Shown here one piece after another: positions 37,487 to 45,985 of a stretch of DNA of 64,000 nt (position 1 is its first letter; each line of letters starts with the position of its first letter). Made by a program: the position numbers and the translations under genes. The DNA lies in NCBI RefSeq assembly GCF_001552595.1, contig NZ_BCRM01000003.1, forward strand, positions 186,001-250,000, given 5' to 3'. The notes beneath the pieces are model-generated. The model was given only the letters and a program-made list of their open reading frames with translations. It was not told the origin of the DNA and made no database searches. The stretch is from Rhodococcus erythropolis NBRC 15567 (GTDB lineage: Bacteria; Actinomycetota; Actinomycetes; Mycobacteriales; Mycobacteriaceae).

Positions 37487-38413
37487 TCAGCCGCGGTCGA
37501 GGACACTCTGGACCTCGTCGGCAGACAGCTTGATGGTGACGCCGGCGCGTTCGTTCTGGAGCTCCATCGGAGACTGCGAATCGCGTCCTCCCCATCCGCG
37601 CGAAAGCGCTTCCTTGAAGTCCGCCTGCGCGAGTTCGGCGAGTCGCATCGGAACGTCGTGCTCTTCGGCCAACTCGAGCGAGAGCCGAAGATCTTTGTCC
37701 GCCAACGCCAAAGCGAAGGAAGCCGGTTCGTACGCGCCCTGCAGGTACCGATCACCGATGCGGTCGAACGTGCGCGCGCGTCCGATGGCACCTTGACGCA
37801 TCGCGTGCCAGAGCGACTCGGGCTCGACCCCGGCTTTCACACCCATTGTCATGACCTCGGCGATGGCCGCCCGGATGGTGATGCTGGCGCAGTTGTGGAC
37901 GAGCTTGGCCACGTTGCCGGCTCCGACCTCTCCGACGTACAGGACCTTGTCTCCGATGGCATCGAGGATGCTGCCGTGCTGTTCGAACGAATCCTTGTCA
38001 CCGCCGATGTAGATGGCGAGCTTGCCCGACTTGGCCCCTTTGGGTCCGCCACTGACCGGTGCATCGAAGAGTTCGATCCCGGCCGCGCGGCATGCGACGT
38101 CTACCTCTCGGACGACCGTCGGGGAGTTGGTGGTCAGGTCGTACCAGACGGCCCCGCGGTGCAGCGTGCTGATCAAACCGTTCTCGCCCAGCCCGACCTC
38201 TTTCATCTGGACCGGGCCAGGGAGGGAGGTGAAGACGATGTCGACCGACCTACCGAGGTCCGCGATCGACTCCGCCCACGTTGCGCCGGCGTCGACGAAC
38301 TCTGTTCCACGGTCACGATCGAGATCGAAGACGATCAGGTCGTAGCCCGCCTTCAGGAGGTTGTGCGCCATCCCTGACCCCATACCTCCGAGGCCGATGA
38401 ACCCTACCTTCAT
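37487..38413 (-). CDS. 3-hydroxyisobutyrate dehydrogenase-family oxidoreductase
   Basis: I start it at ATG 38413 (MKVGFIGLGGMGSGMAHNL), which follows AGGAGAGGAA; an earlier ATG at 38437 is less well placed. The 308 residues have the Rossmann motif GLGGMGSGMA, the substrate-binding FDAPVSGGPKGAKSGKLAIY and the catalytic lysine in GNVAKLVHNCASI. The enzyme should oxidise a beta-hydroxy acid to a semialdehyde, or reduce in the reverse sense, with NAD(P). Gene order suggests it feeds one of the cluster's aldehyde dehydrogenases. The tandem operator c is 55 bp upstream. Confidence 0.9.
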   Translation of the reverse strand: MKVGFIGLGGMGSGMAHNLLKAGYDLIVFDLDRDRGTEFVDAGATWAESIADLGRSVDIVFTSLPGPVQMKEVGLGENGLISTLHRGAVWYDLTTNSPTVVREVDVACRAAGIELFDAPVSGGPKGAKSGKLAIYIGGDKDSFEQHGSILDAIGDKVLYVGEVGAGNVAKLVHNCASITIRAAIAEVMTMGVKAGVEPESLWHAMRQGAIGRARTFDRIGDRYLQGAYEPASFALALADKDLRLSLELAEEHDVPMRLAELAQADFKEALSRGWGGRDSQSPMELQNERAGVTIKLSADEVQSVLDRG

Positions 38414-38468
38414 GAGCGATTTCCTCTCCTGCGTCAACCGAGTACGACACTGAACGGCTCTCCGTATT

Positions 38469-38504
38469 GTGCGTATATACGTATTTGTGTTCCTTATCAG
38501 GAAC
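38469..38504. promoter_or_regulatory. tandem 16-bp operator, copy pair c (38413 operon)
   Basis: GTGCGTATATACGTAT (38469-38484) and GTTCCTTATCAGGAAC (38489-38504) start 20 bp apart and end 55 bp upstream of the ATG at 38413. The second copy is a nearly perfect palindrome. The surrounding 38414-38712 stretch holds no other gene. Confidence 0.68.
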
Positions 38505-38712
38505 CAATGTGAACACTAATGTGGTCGCAGTCACTCGTCAAGGTGCACGGATCTCGCTGTCACATATGCGACCCCCAGGGAGCGCCCGACACGGAACAAG
38601 CAACGGAAACCAGATACGCGCCTTCGAGGACTGCGTGGATGAAACTCCATACAGGCGTGAGTGTTTCAGCGCACGCGCAGTGGAGCCACCTTCAGGTCAA
38701 CCGACGAACGCA

Positions 38713-38744
38713 ATGCGCCCCGCACCTCGAGGTGCGGGGCGCAT
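38713..38744. terminator. 32-bp perfect palindrome downstream of CAD-type dehydrogenase
   Basis: ATGCGCCCCGCACCTC and its exact reverse complement abut to form 16-bp arms. It lies 14 bp beyond the stop at 38759 on the minus strand, where a factor-independent terminator for the ALDH/ADH operon is expected, and separates it from the next operon's promoter. Confidence 0.72.
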
Positions 38745-38758
38745 CGGGCGACCGTTAC

Positions 38759-39811
38759 TTACCGTTGCGTCGCAAGCGTTCCTACGTCGAGCACCATTCG
38801 GTACCGAACGTCTCCGGCGGCGACGCGGTCGTACGCGCTGTCGATCTCGTCGGCGCCCACTGTTTCGATTTCGGCGACGATCGAGTGCTCGGCGCAAAAG
38901 TCGAGCATCTCCTGCGTTTCTCCGATTCCGCCGACCAAAGTGCCCGCCAGCGAGCGGCGGTTGTAAAACAACGAGAACACGTCCAAGCTGACCGGATTGT
39001 GCGGAACCCCGAGCTGAACGAACGTCCCGTCGAGGGCCAGCATCTTCAGAAACAAGTCGTAGTCGAGGTTTGCCGGCACGGTGGACACGATCAGCTCGAA
39101 GGCGCCTTCGAATTCCTTGAAGATTCCGGCGTCGGTCGACAGACGATAGTCGTCGGCGCCAAGCCTGATCGCGTCGTCATGCTTGTCCATCGTCAGATCG
39201 AACACTGTGGTGTGGGCTCCGAGAGCCCGAGCGATCGCCACTCCGACATGGCCGAGGCCGCCGAATCCGACGATCGCTATCCGAGACCCCGGTCCCGCTT
39301 TCCAGTGTCGCAGTGGCGAATACATGGTGATCCCAGCGCACAGCAGTGGCGCTGCCTGGTCGAGCGGGATGGCATCGGGGATGCGCAGGACATATCCCTC
39401 GTCCACGACGATCTTCTCACTGTATCCGCCGAGAGTAATTCGCCCGTCTCGCCCCATGGAGTTGTAGGTGCGCACGTGATCTTTGCGGCAGTACGGTTCC
39501 AAACCCGCTCGGCAGTAATCACATTCGCGGCACGAGTCCACGATGCAACCGACGCCGACGCGGTCACCCACCGCAAACTTGGTGACATCGGAGCCGACCT
39601 TTGACACGACTCCGGCGATCTCATGTCCAGGAACGAGCGGATAGTGCGTGGTCCCGAACTCGCTCCGCGCCCGTGACACGTCGGTATGACAGATCCCCGA
39701 GAATGCAATGTCGATCACCACATCTCCGGGACCAGGATCGCGTCGCTCGATCACCACTGCTTCGAAGGGAGCTCCCGGGGCAGACGTGGAGCGGGCATTC
39801 ACTGTGAACAT
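38759..39811 (-). CDS. zinc-dependent alcohol dehydrogenase, cinnamyl-alcohol/YahK type
   Basis: ATG 39811 follows GAGGTCAACGAG. The 350 residues show FSGICHTDVSRARSEFG (catalytic Cys), LVPGHEIAGVVSKVG (His-Glu), DSCRECDYCRAGLEPYCRKD (structural-zinc cysteines), YNSMGRDGRITLGGYSEKIV and the Rossmann IAIVGFGGLGHVGVAIARAL. These are hallmarks of the CAD/AdhA/YahK family, which oxidises or reduces primary alcohols and aldehydes, often aromatic or medium chain, usually with NADP. It is 31 bp downstream of an aldehyde dehydrogenase gene, making an alcohol-aldehyde-acid pair in one operon. Confidence 0.92.
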   Translation of the reverse strand: MFTVNARSTSAPGAPFEAVVIERRDPGPGDVVIDIAFSGICHTDVSRARSEFGTTHYPLVPGHEIAGVVSKVGSDVTKFAVGDRVGVGCIVDSCRECDYCRAGLEPYCRKDHVRTYNSMGRDGRITLGGYSEKIVVDEGYVLRIPDAIPLDQAAPLLCAGITMYSPLRHWKAGPGSRIAIVGFGGLGHVGVAIARALGAHTTVFDLTMDKHDDAIRLGADDYRLSTDAGIFKEFEGAFELIVSTVPANLDYDLFLKMLALDGTFVQLGVPHNPVSLDVFSLFYNRRSLAGTLVGGIGETQEMLDFCAEHSIVAEIETVGADEIDSAYDRVAAGDVRYRMVLDVGTLATQR

Positions 39812-39842
39812 CTCGTTGACCTCGTTTCGAAAAGTCTGCTGA

Positions 39843-41255
39843 TCAGCCGACCGACTTGTACTCGAGGAACTCTTCGATACCGTACCGGCCGAATTCGCGT
39901 CCGATACCGGACAATTTGAACCCTCCGTGCGGAGCGTGCGGGTTGATCGGCGACCCGTTGATGCGTATACGTCCGGCACGCAGCCTTTTGGCGAGTGACT
40001 TCGCCCGCTCGGCGTCGCCCGCCCAAATCGCCCCTGCAAGACCGTAATCGGTGTCGTTGGCGATACGGAAGGCGTCGTCCTCGTCGTCGAACGGCACGAT
40101 GACGATGACGGGACCGAAGATCTCTTCGCGAGCGATACGCGAGGTATTGTCACCCGAAAACACTGTCGGGCGGACGAAGAAACCCGTCTCCAGGCCCTCG
40201 GGGGCTTCGGGTCCACCGGTCAGCAGACGGACGCCTTCGGACAGGCCGGACTCGATGTAACCCCGGATACGATCTCGTTGATTCACGTTGGCAACCGGCC
40301 CGAGAGTAGTGGCGGGGTCGTACGGGTCGCCAAGAACGAAACTCTCGGCCTTGCGTACGGCGAGTTCTTCCGCCTCGGCGAGTCGCGCACGCGGAACCAG
40401 CATGCGCGAGAGACCACCACACACCTGGCCGGAGTTGCGGAACGCGTCGTCTATCCCGTCGTCGACGGCGGCAGCCAGATCGGCGTCCTCGAGAATGACA
40501 TTGGCGGACTTACCTCCGAGCTCGAGGGCAACCTTCTTGACCGAGCGCGACGCCAATTCCATGACACGGCTACCAGCGCGGACTGATCCCGTCAGCGAGA
40601 TCATGTCGACGAGCGGGTGCGTCACCAATGCTTCACCGACGACCGGTCCATCGCCGGAGACGAGGTTGAACACACCGTCCGGCAGTCCGGCCTCGGCAAC
40701 CATCTCGGCGAAGATGAACGAACTCAGTGGCGCAACTTCGGTGCCCTTGAGAACCACGGTGCAACCGGCTGCAATAGCCGCTCCCGCCTTCATGCAGACC
40801 ATGCGCATCGGTCCGTTCCAAGGCGTGATCGCGGCGACCACGCCGGCGGCGTCTCGCGTCACCGTCGTGTTCCCGATCTCCTCGTCCCAGACAATGGTCG
40901 GCAGGCTCTCTGCAATGCTCTCGAGGTCCTGCACTGCTCCTGCTGCCTGGGAAACCGCTGCGATGTGGGCGGGTTGTCCGATCTCGCTCACGATGGCCGC
41001 CGTGATCTCATCGGCCCGGTCGGCGGTGAGCTTCGCCAGCTTCTGCAGCACCGCAATGCGCTCCTCCACCGAAGTCCGGGACCAGGCGGGAAACGCGGCC
41101 GCAGCCGCTTTTACTGCCTTGTCTACGTCCTCCACCGTGCCCGCCGGAATCGTCGCAACGGGCTCCTCTGTCACCGGGTTGACGACGGTGAGGACATCGG
41201 TCCCCGTAGACGGCACCCACGCGCCGTTGATGTAGATCTGATCGCGTTCGATCAC
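39843..41255 (-). CDS. aldehyde dehydrogenase (paralogue of 44567)
   Basis: The start is GTG 41255, after GAGGAGTGTGTCTG; the longer frame to 41405 crosses the operator and is rejected. The 470 residues contain VAAITPWNGPMRMVCMKAGA with the catalytic Asn, LTGSVRAGSRVMELASRSVK, VALELGGKSANVILEDADLA with the Glu, and FRNSGQVCGGLSRMLVPRA with the nucleophile Cys. The C-terminus (GIGREFGRYGIEEFLEYKSV) is shared with the paralogue at 44567. First gene of a two-gene operon with the CAD-type dehydrogenase; operator d is 53 bp upstream. Confidence 0.92.
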   Translation of the reverse strand: MIERDQIYINGAWVPSTGTDVLTVVNPVTEEPVATIPAGTVEDVDKAVKAAAAAFPAWSRTSVEERIAVLQKLAKLTADRADEITAAIVSEIGQPAHIAAVSQAAGAVQDLESIAESLPTIVWDEEIGNTTVTRDAAGVVAAITPWNGPMRMVCMKAGAAIAAGCTVVLKGTEVAPLSSFIFAEMVAEAGLPDGVFNLVSGDGPVVGEALVTHPLVDMISLTGSVRAGSRVMELASRSVKKVALELGGKSANVILEDADLAAAVDDGIDDAFRNSGQVCGGLSRMLVPRARLAEAEELAVRKAESFVLGDPYDPATTLGPVANVNQRDRIRGYIESGLSEGVRLLTGGPEAPEGLETGFFVRPTVFSGDNTSRIAREEIFGPVIVIVPFDDEDDAFRIANDTDYGLAGAIWAGDAERAKSLAKRLRAGRIRINGSPINPHAPHGGFKLSGIGREFGRYGIEEFLEYKSVG

Positions 41256-41308
41256 CAGACACACTCCTCGATCACCGAAATGGCGGTCGGTGGTCCGACC
41301 TTCCATTT

Positions 41309-41344
41309 GTTCAAATATGCGCACTGCAGTTCGTAATAAAGAAC
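41309..41344. promoter_or_regulatory. tandem 16-bp operator, copy pair d (ALDH/ADH operon)
   Basis: GTTCAAATATGCGCAC (41309-41324) and GTTCGTAATAAAGAAC (41329-41344) start 20 bp apart, 53 bp upstream of GTG 41255. The second copy has perfect GTTC/GAAC ends. The same gap also contains the other-type operator at 41489 for the divergent MFS gene. Confidence 0.7.
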
Positions 41345-41488
41345 ACCGCCGAGAGTAGCTGTGACCGGCGTCGCACGTCAAGGTTCGACGGACGGCTCCG
41401 ATCACGGGGCAGGGTCGGTTCAGCTGCAGTCGAGCTTCGGGGATGCCACACCCGAACTTCTCGACGGTAATGTCTTCGGACGCACAGA

Positions 41489-41513
41489 AGGAGGCACTGC
41501 CAGTACCTGTATC
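41489..41513. promoter_or_regulatory. GGGAGG-ACTGCC family operator upstream of MFS gene 41610
   Basis: AGGAGGCACTGCCAGTACC followed by TGTATC is the best-preserved copy of this second motif, about 96 bp before the start of the MFS transporter. It shares 22 of 25 positions with the copy at 24329 by direct comparison. Confidence 0.5.
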
Positions 41514-41609
41514 GACAGACCCTTCTCCTCTTCGAACCCGCGAGGTTGGCTGGGACGCGTAGCGATTTCCAGGACAACGGAGTTTTCGAATGAAGTGCGT
41601 GACCGTACG

Positions 41610-42854
41610 ATGATCAGCCCGTCGAGGGTCACCCTGCCACGCTCGGCTGCGTTCGTAGTCGCGTCGGCATCACTGATGCTGATCTTCCTTTCCTCCGGTA
41701 CACCTATCCCGCTGTACAACACCTTTCGCGTCGAGGACGGGCTGACCGACGCAGATCTGGCCCTCACGACGGTCACCTACCTGTGCGTGACCGCGCTGTC
41801 GCTCCTCATGTTCGGTCGCCTGTCCAACCATCTGGGGCGGCGCCCGATGGCGATCATGGCCATGGTTTCCTCGATCGCGGGCACTGCGATTCTGACGCAG
41901 GTCCACACGCTGCCCATGCTCGTCGGTGGCCGTGCACTTCAAGGCCTGGCGTGTGGGATCGCATCGAGTGCAATCGGCGCCATGGTGATCGATCTCGCTC
42001 CGACCCGGCGGTATCCATGGTTGCCTGCGGTGATCACCAGTAGTGCACCGGCATTCGCGATTCCCCTCGGAGCGCTCATCTCCGGAGCGCTCATCGAGTT
42101 CGGTCCGGCACCGCGCCAACTGGGCTTCACATCCGTCGCCGTGGTGCTCTCGTTCTTCACCCTGCTGATGTTCGCGTGCCCCGAATCCGGTCGGCGCCGA
42201 CCGGGCGCACTCCGATCGCTACTGCCCCGCGTGCACGTCCCCACGGGAGCCGGACGCGCAGTGCTCGCCGCCGGCGGCACCCTGGTCGCAACATGGTCGT
42301 TCAGCAGCTTCTACCAAGCGTTCGCGCCTGGTCTCACCGCGGACTACCTGGGTACCACCGACGCCCTGATGATCGCTGTAGTGTTCGCGTCGGTCGTCAT
42401 CCTGTCGCCGCTCGGCGGGATCTGCACCGGACGGTGGCGCCCCTCCTCGGCTCAGCGAATGGGTCTCGCCTTGTTCGTTGCCGGTGCCATCGGCGCCGTC
42501 GTCTCGCTACACTATGCAGCAATCGCGCCTTTCCTCATCGCCAGTGCCACTGCGGGTTTCGCACAGGGAGCCGCAAACAGCGGTGGTATGCGCGGCGTTC
42601 TGGCCGGCCTGCCGGCAGAAGACCGCGCCGGCACTTTGTCCACTCTCTATCTCATCTCCTACACCGGAGGTGCAGTGCCCGGTCTCGTCGCCGGGCGGTT
42701 GACGAATACGATCGCGTTGCCCGACATCGGAACCGGGTACGTCGTGGTCGTGATCGTTGCCTCGATCGTCGCTGTGCTGGCCGGACTCACTTCGTATCGA
42801 CCGCCCTCACGGACCGATGACTTCCGACCTGATCGCGTTGCCCATGTGTCGTGA
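41610..42854 (+). CDS. MFS transporter (drug/metabolite efflux-like)
   Basis: I use ATG 41610; the open frame back to 41361 is promoter DNA with two operators. The 414 residues have twelve hydrophobic helices, LSSGTPIPLYNTFRVEDGLT in the first loop and MFGRLSNHLGRRPMAIMAMV, the MFS motif A between TM2 and TM3. Proteins of this type export toxic or waste compounds. The coding region overlaps the convergent MFS gene at its 3' end by 48 bp. Regulation is likely through the second motif at 41489, not the tandem operator. Confidence 0.85.
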   Translation: MISPSRVTLPRSAAFVVASASLMLIFLSSGTPIPLYNTFRVEDGLTDADLALTTVTYLCVTALSLLMFGRLSNHLGRRPMAIMAMVSSIAGTAILTQVHTLPMLVGGRALQGLACGIASSAIGAMVIDLAPTRRYPWLPAVITSSAPAFAIPLGALISGALIEFGPAPRQLGFTSVAVVLSFFTLLMFACPESGRRRPGALRSLLPRVHVPTGAGRAVLAAGGTLVATWSFSSFYQAFAPGLTADYLGTTDALMIAVVFASVVILSPLGGICTGRWRPSSAQRMGLALFVAGAIGAVVSLHYAAIAPFLIASATAGFAQGAANSGGMRGVLAGLPAEDRAGTLSTLYLISYTGGAVPGLVAGRLTNTIALPDIGTGYVVVVIVASIVAVLAGLTSYRPPSRTDDFRPDRVAHVS

Positions 42855-44219
42855 GAAACCGATTCCGACGAGCAGCAGTGCAGAGACCCCGGCGATGAAC
42901 CACCCGGTGCGGTGCAGTCCGGCGTCGTCCACCACATTGCCTGCGGTCATCTGCAGTGTGACCACAGCGAGGTTCGCACCGATGAACGCCGCAGTGCGGT
43001 ACATTCCGATCGCGGTGCCCACCTCTTCGACCGTGGTCACCGAGTTAACCAGGCTCTGATTGCCGATGTTGTTGAACCCATTGGGTATTCCGAGGACCAA
43101 CGCAACGAGAGCGAGCACCACCAGTGGTGCCGTACTGCTCTCCACGAGCGCGATCAGAACACCCCCGACGCACAGCGCGAACGTGCCGATCAGCAACGTA
43201 ACCCGTGGGCCGTACCGTCGATAGGTCCGGGCTCCCAGTACGGTGGCGAAGACGCTCATGCCGGCCACGGGCAGCATCGTCAGGCCCGCTTCGATCGCGG
43301 TCATCCCCCGCGAGTATTGCAGCCACTGCGGAATGCCGAAGAAAATGAGGTAAAAGCACGAATAGGTGACGAGTGTTCGTGCGAGAGTCGCACTGAGAGC
43401 CCGGTTTCGGACCAGAGCCCGAACATCGATGAACGGTTCCGTTGCCCGCCGTTCCCACCACACGAACAGTGAGAGGAACACGACCGCCACGGGGAGCAAC
43501 CACCACGTCGGCTGCGCGCGCATCGACACCAACCACAGCATCGTTGACGTGATGGCCACCAGGAAGAGAGCAATACCCGGAACGTCCAACGCGTGCAGAG
43601 CGTTTCGCGCGGTCAAGCGGCCACTCTGCACTCCCCCGAGATCGGCGCGCAGTACCGCGATCGCACTGAGAACGACGACCGGCAGGTTGACCCACAGGAT
43701 TGACTGCCACCCGAACGTACCTACCAACAGTCCGCCCAAGGTCGGCCCCAATGCAGCGACCGACTGACCGCACATGACGAGGGTGGTGAGGGCAGTTCGC
43801 GACTGTCGCCGGTAGCGCTCGGCGTACGCGCGCACCATGGTCATCGCGTTCGGCATATGTACCGAAATTCCCATCGCAAGAACGACGTACGACGCGATCA
43901 GCATCGGCACACTTGGCGCGAACATGCCCGCCAGCGACCCGAGCGCCACGAGCACCAAGCCCGCAACGAACACCCTGCGGGCACCCAGCAACACACCCAG
44001 GCGGCCCGCCATCGGCGCGCACACCGCTGTGGTGATGTACATGGCCGAGATGATCCACGACACCCCCGCCGACGACCCGAATTGGGCAGCAATGCCAACT
44101 ATTGCCACTGCGATCATCGACGAGTTCAAGGGCTGGAGAACAGTCCCCGACGCCGCAGCGAAGCGCACTCGTACCGGAATCGCGCCCAGATGTGCACCGG
44201 AGGATACGGATGCCGTCAC
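42807..44219 (-). CDS. MFS transporter, DHA2-like (14-helix) type
   Basis: The open frame runs from 44252, but GTG 44219 overlaps the stop of a small upstream ORF as GTGA, so I place the start there, giving 470 residues. It has about fourteen hydrophobic segments with GVSWIISAMYITTAVCAPMA and GRLGVLLGARRVFVAGLVLV (motif A), and WQSILWVNLPVVVLSAIAVL in the middle, as in EmrB/QacA-type proton antiporters. It probably exports a hydrophobic compound. It is downstream of the ALDH-ADH-lactonase operon by about 220 bp and may be read through from it. Confidence 0.85.
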   Translation of the reverse strand: MTASVSSGAHLGAIPVRVRFAAASGTVLQPLNSSMIAVAIVGIAAQFGSSAGVSWIISAMYITTAVCAPMAGRLGVLLGARRVFVAGLVLVALGSLAGMFAPSVPMLIASYVVLAMGISVHMPNAMTMVRAYAERYRRQSRTALTTLVMCGQSVAALGPTLGGLLVGTFGWQSILWVNLPVVVLSAIAVLRADLGGVQSGRLTARNALHALDVPGIALFLVAITSTMLWLVSMRAQPTWWLLPVAVVFLSLFVWWERRATEPFIDVRALVRNRALSATLARTLVTYSCFYLIFFGIPQWLQYSRGMTAIEAGLTMLPVAGMSVFATVLGARTYRRYGPRVTLLIGTFALCVGGVLIALVESSTAPLVVLALVALVLGIPNGFNNIGNQSLVNSVTTVEEVGTAIGMYRTAAFIGANLAVVTLQMTAGNVVDDAGLHRTGWFIAGVSALLLVGIGFSRHMGNAIRSEVIGP

Positions 44220-44347
44220 GTTGAGACCAGCGGTTGATCGACGTCGCTGCATTCAGACTCGATCGCAGTAGCGAGCCATCCTCGTCGCTTGCCGCCGACC
44301 CGATCCAAGTGGGCCAGAGCCTGCAACTGGTCGATACGACCGTCCAT
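44216..44347 (-). CDS. 43-residue leader-type ORF coupled to the DHA2 transporter
   Basis: ATG 44347 is preceded by GAGAGGGTCCGAT, a good ribosome site, and encodes 43 residues (start MDGRIDQLQALAHLDRVGGK). Its TGA overlaps GTG 44219 of the transporter by the classical 4-bp GTGA arrangement, while that GTG has no ribosome site of its own. This favours translational coupling. The peptide is mainly polar with no membrane helix and I recognise no family. It may be a regulatory or leader peptide, or just a chance frame upstream of a transporter that really starts at 44252. Confidence 0.4.
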   Translation of the reverse strand: MDGRIDQLQALAHLDRVGGKRRGWLATAIESECSDVDQPLVST

Positions 44348-44566
44348 ATCGGACCCTCTCGTAGTAATTGATCAGCATTGCTGCCCACTCACCCCAGACG
44401 GTGCGGTTGCCCGAATGGCATATGCCTGTAAAAACCTTGCCTTCAAGACATCCCAGAGCCGACAGCGGTTGTTCGATGGTGGTGTGCAACTCGATCCGAC
44501 GCCGGACGCCTACCTGAGAAACCGGTGGTGCCGGAGAACCGAACTGATCCACGACTGAGCGCGGGC

Positions 44567-45985
44567 TCAGCCGTGAACCGACTGATATTCCAGGTAATCC
44601 TCGATGCCGTGACGTCCCATCTCCCGGCCGATGCCGGACAGCTTGAGGCCGCCATGCGGTGCACGCATGTCGATGGGTGCTCCGTTGATGCGAACGCGTC
44701 CGGTCCTGATGCGGGTCGCGACCGAGCGTGCCTTGTCCAGATCCCCGGCCCACACGCCGCCCGCGAGTCCGTAGTCGGAGTCGTTGGCTATCCGCACCGC
44801 GTCGGCCTCGTCGTCGAACGGAATGATCACCACAACCGGTCCGAAGACCTCCTCGCGTGCGATTCGGTCCTGATTCGTTCCGGTGAAGACCGTCGGGCGA
44901 ACATAGAAGCCCTTCTCGCCCAACCCGTCCGGCCGATCCAGTCCCCCGGTGACCAGCCGTACGCCCTCGTCGAGGGCTCGGCCGATGTGACTGCGGACCC
45001 GATCGTACTGAGCGCGGTTGGCGAGCGGACCGAGGTGGGTCGACGGGTCCACGGGATCTCCCACCACGAAGGACTCCGCCTTCGCCGCGGCGACTCGCTC
45101 GGCGTCGGCAACGCGGTCACGCGGCACCAGAATTCGTGTGAGTGCCCCGCACGCCTGGCCAGAGTTCCGGAATGCGTCCTCGATGCCGCCCGCAATTGCC
45201 TTCTCCAGATCGGCGTCGGCGAGGATGATGTTCGCGGACTTTCCGCCCAGCTCGAGCGCGACTCGCTTCACCGAGCGTGAAGCGAGCTCCATGACCCGGC
45301 TTCCCGCGCGCACCGAACCCGTCAGAGAGACCATGTCTATATCGGGATGCAGTGTGATCGCCTCTCCCACTTCGGGTCCCGTTCCCGTGACAATGTTGAG
45401 AACACCGGCCGGAAGACCCGCCTCCTCGGTGTACTTCGCCAGCAGAAAGGGCGTCAAAGGCGCCACCTCACTCGACTTGAGTACTACCGTGCAGCCGGCC
45501 GCGATGGCGGCGCCGGCTTTGAGGCATACCGATCGGATCGGGCCGTTCCAGGCGGTGATCGCTCCCACGACGCCGACGGGTAGTCGGCGGACGTTCGCGG
45601 TGCCCACTTGTTCTTCCCAGACGACGGTGGGCAGAGCGTCGGCGAAGTTACGTAAATCGTCGATCGTGGTCTGGGTCGACGCCTTCTGTGCCCAGGCGCG
45701 CGGCTGTCCGATCTCGGCCACGATCGAATCGGTGACTTCGTCACCGTTGCGCTCGATGATGTCCGCTAGAGATCTCAAGACGTCGACTCGATCGGCGACC
45801 GTGGACGTCGACCACTCGCCGAAGGCGCCGAAGGCTGCAGCGGCGGCAGTGTCGACGTCGGCGCTCGTTCCCCGCGCCACTTGGCCGATCAGTTCCTCAG
45901 TTGCCGGATTGACGATGTCGATGAACTCCGTGGCCGTCGAGTCGACCCATTTGCCGTTGGCGTAGAACTGCTCGTGACGAATCAT
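44567..45985 (-). CDS. aldehyde dehydrogenase (paralogue of 39843)
   Basis: From ATG 45985, which overlaps the stop of the Zn-ADH gene by 4 bp, the product has 472 residues with VGAITAWNGPIRSVCLKAGA (Asn), VALELGGKSANIILADADLE (Glu) and FRNSGQACGALTRILVPRD (Cys). In the Asn motif the usual Pro-Trp-Asn is Ala-Trp-Asn. The C-terminus GIGREMGRHGIEDYLEYQSV parallels the paralogue at 39843, so the two derive from one duplication. It is the last gene of the operon headed by operator e and works next to the Zn-ADH. Confidence 0.92.
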   Translation of the reverse strand: MIRHEQFYANGKWVDSTATEFIDIVNPATEELIGQVARGTSADVDTAAAAAFGAFGEWSTSTVADRVDVLRSLADIIERNGDEVTDSIVAEIGQPRAWAQKASTQTTIDDLRNFADALPTVVWEEQVGTANVRRLPVGVVGAITAWNGPIRSVCLKAGAAIAAGCTVVLKSSEVAPLTPFLLAKYTEEAGLPAGVLNIVTGTGPEVGEAITLHPDIDMVSLTGSVRAGSRVMELASRSVKRVALELGGKSANIILADADLEKAIAGGIEDAFRNSGQACGALTRILVPRDRVADAERVAAAKAESFVVGDPVDPSTHLGPLANRAQYDRVRSHIGRALDEGVRLVTGGLDRPDGLGEKGFYVRPTVFTGTNQDRIAREEVFGPVVVIIPFDDEADAVRIANDSDYGLAGGVWAGDLDKARSVATRIRTGRVRINGAPIDMRAPHGGLKLSGIGREMGRHGIEDYLEYQSVHG

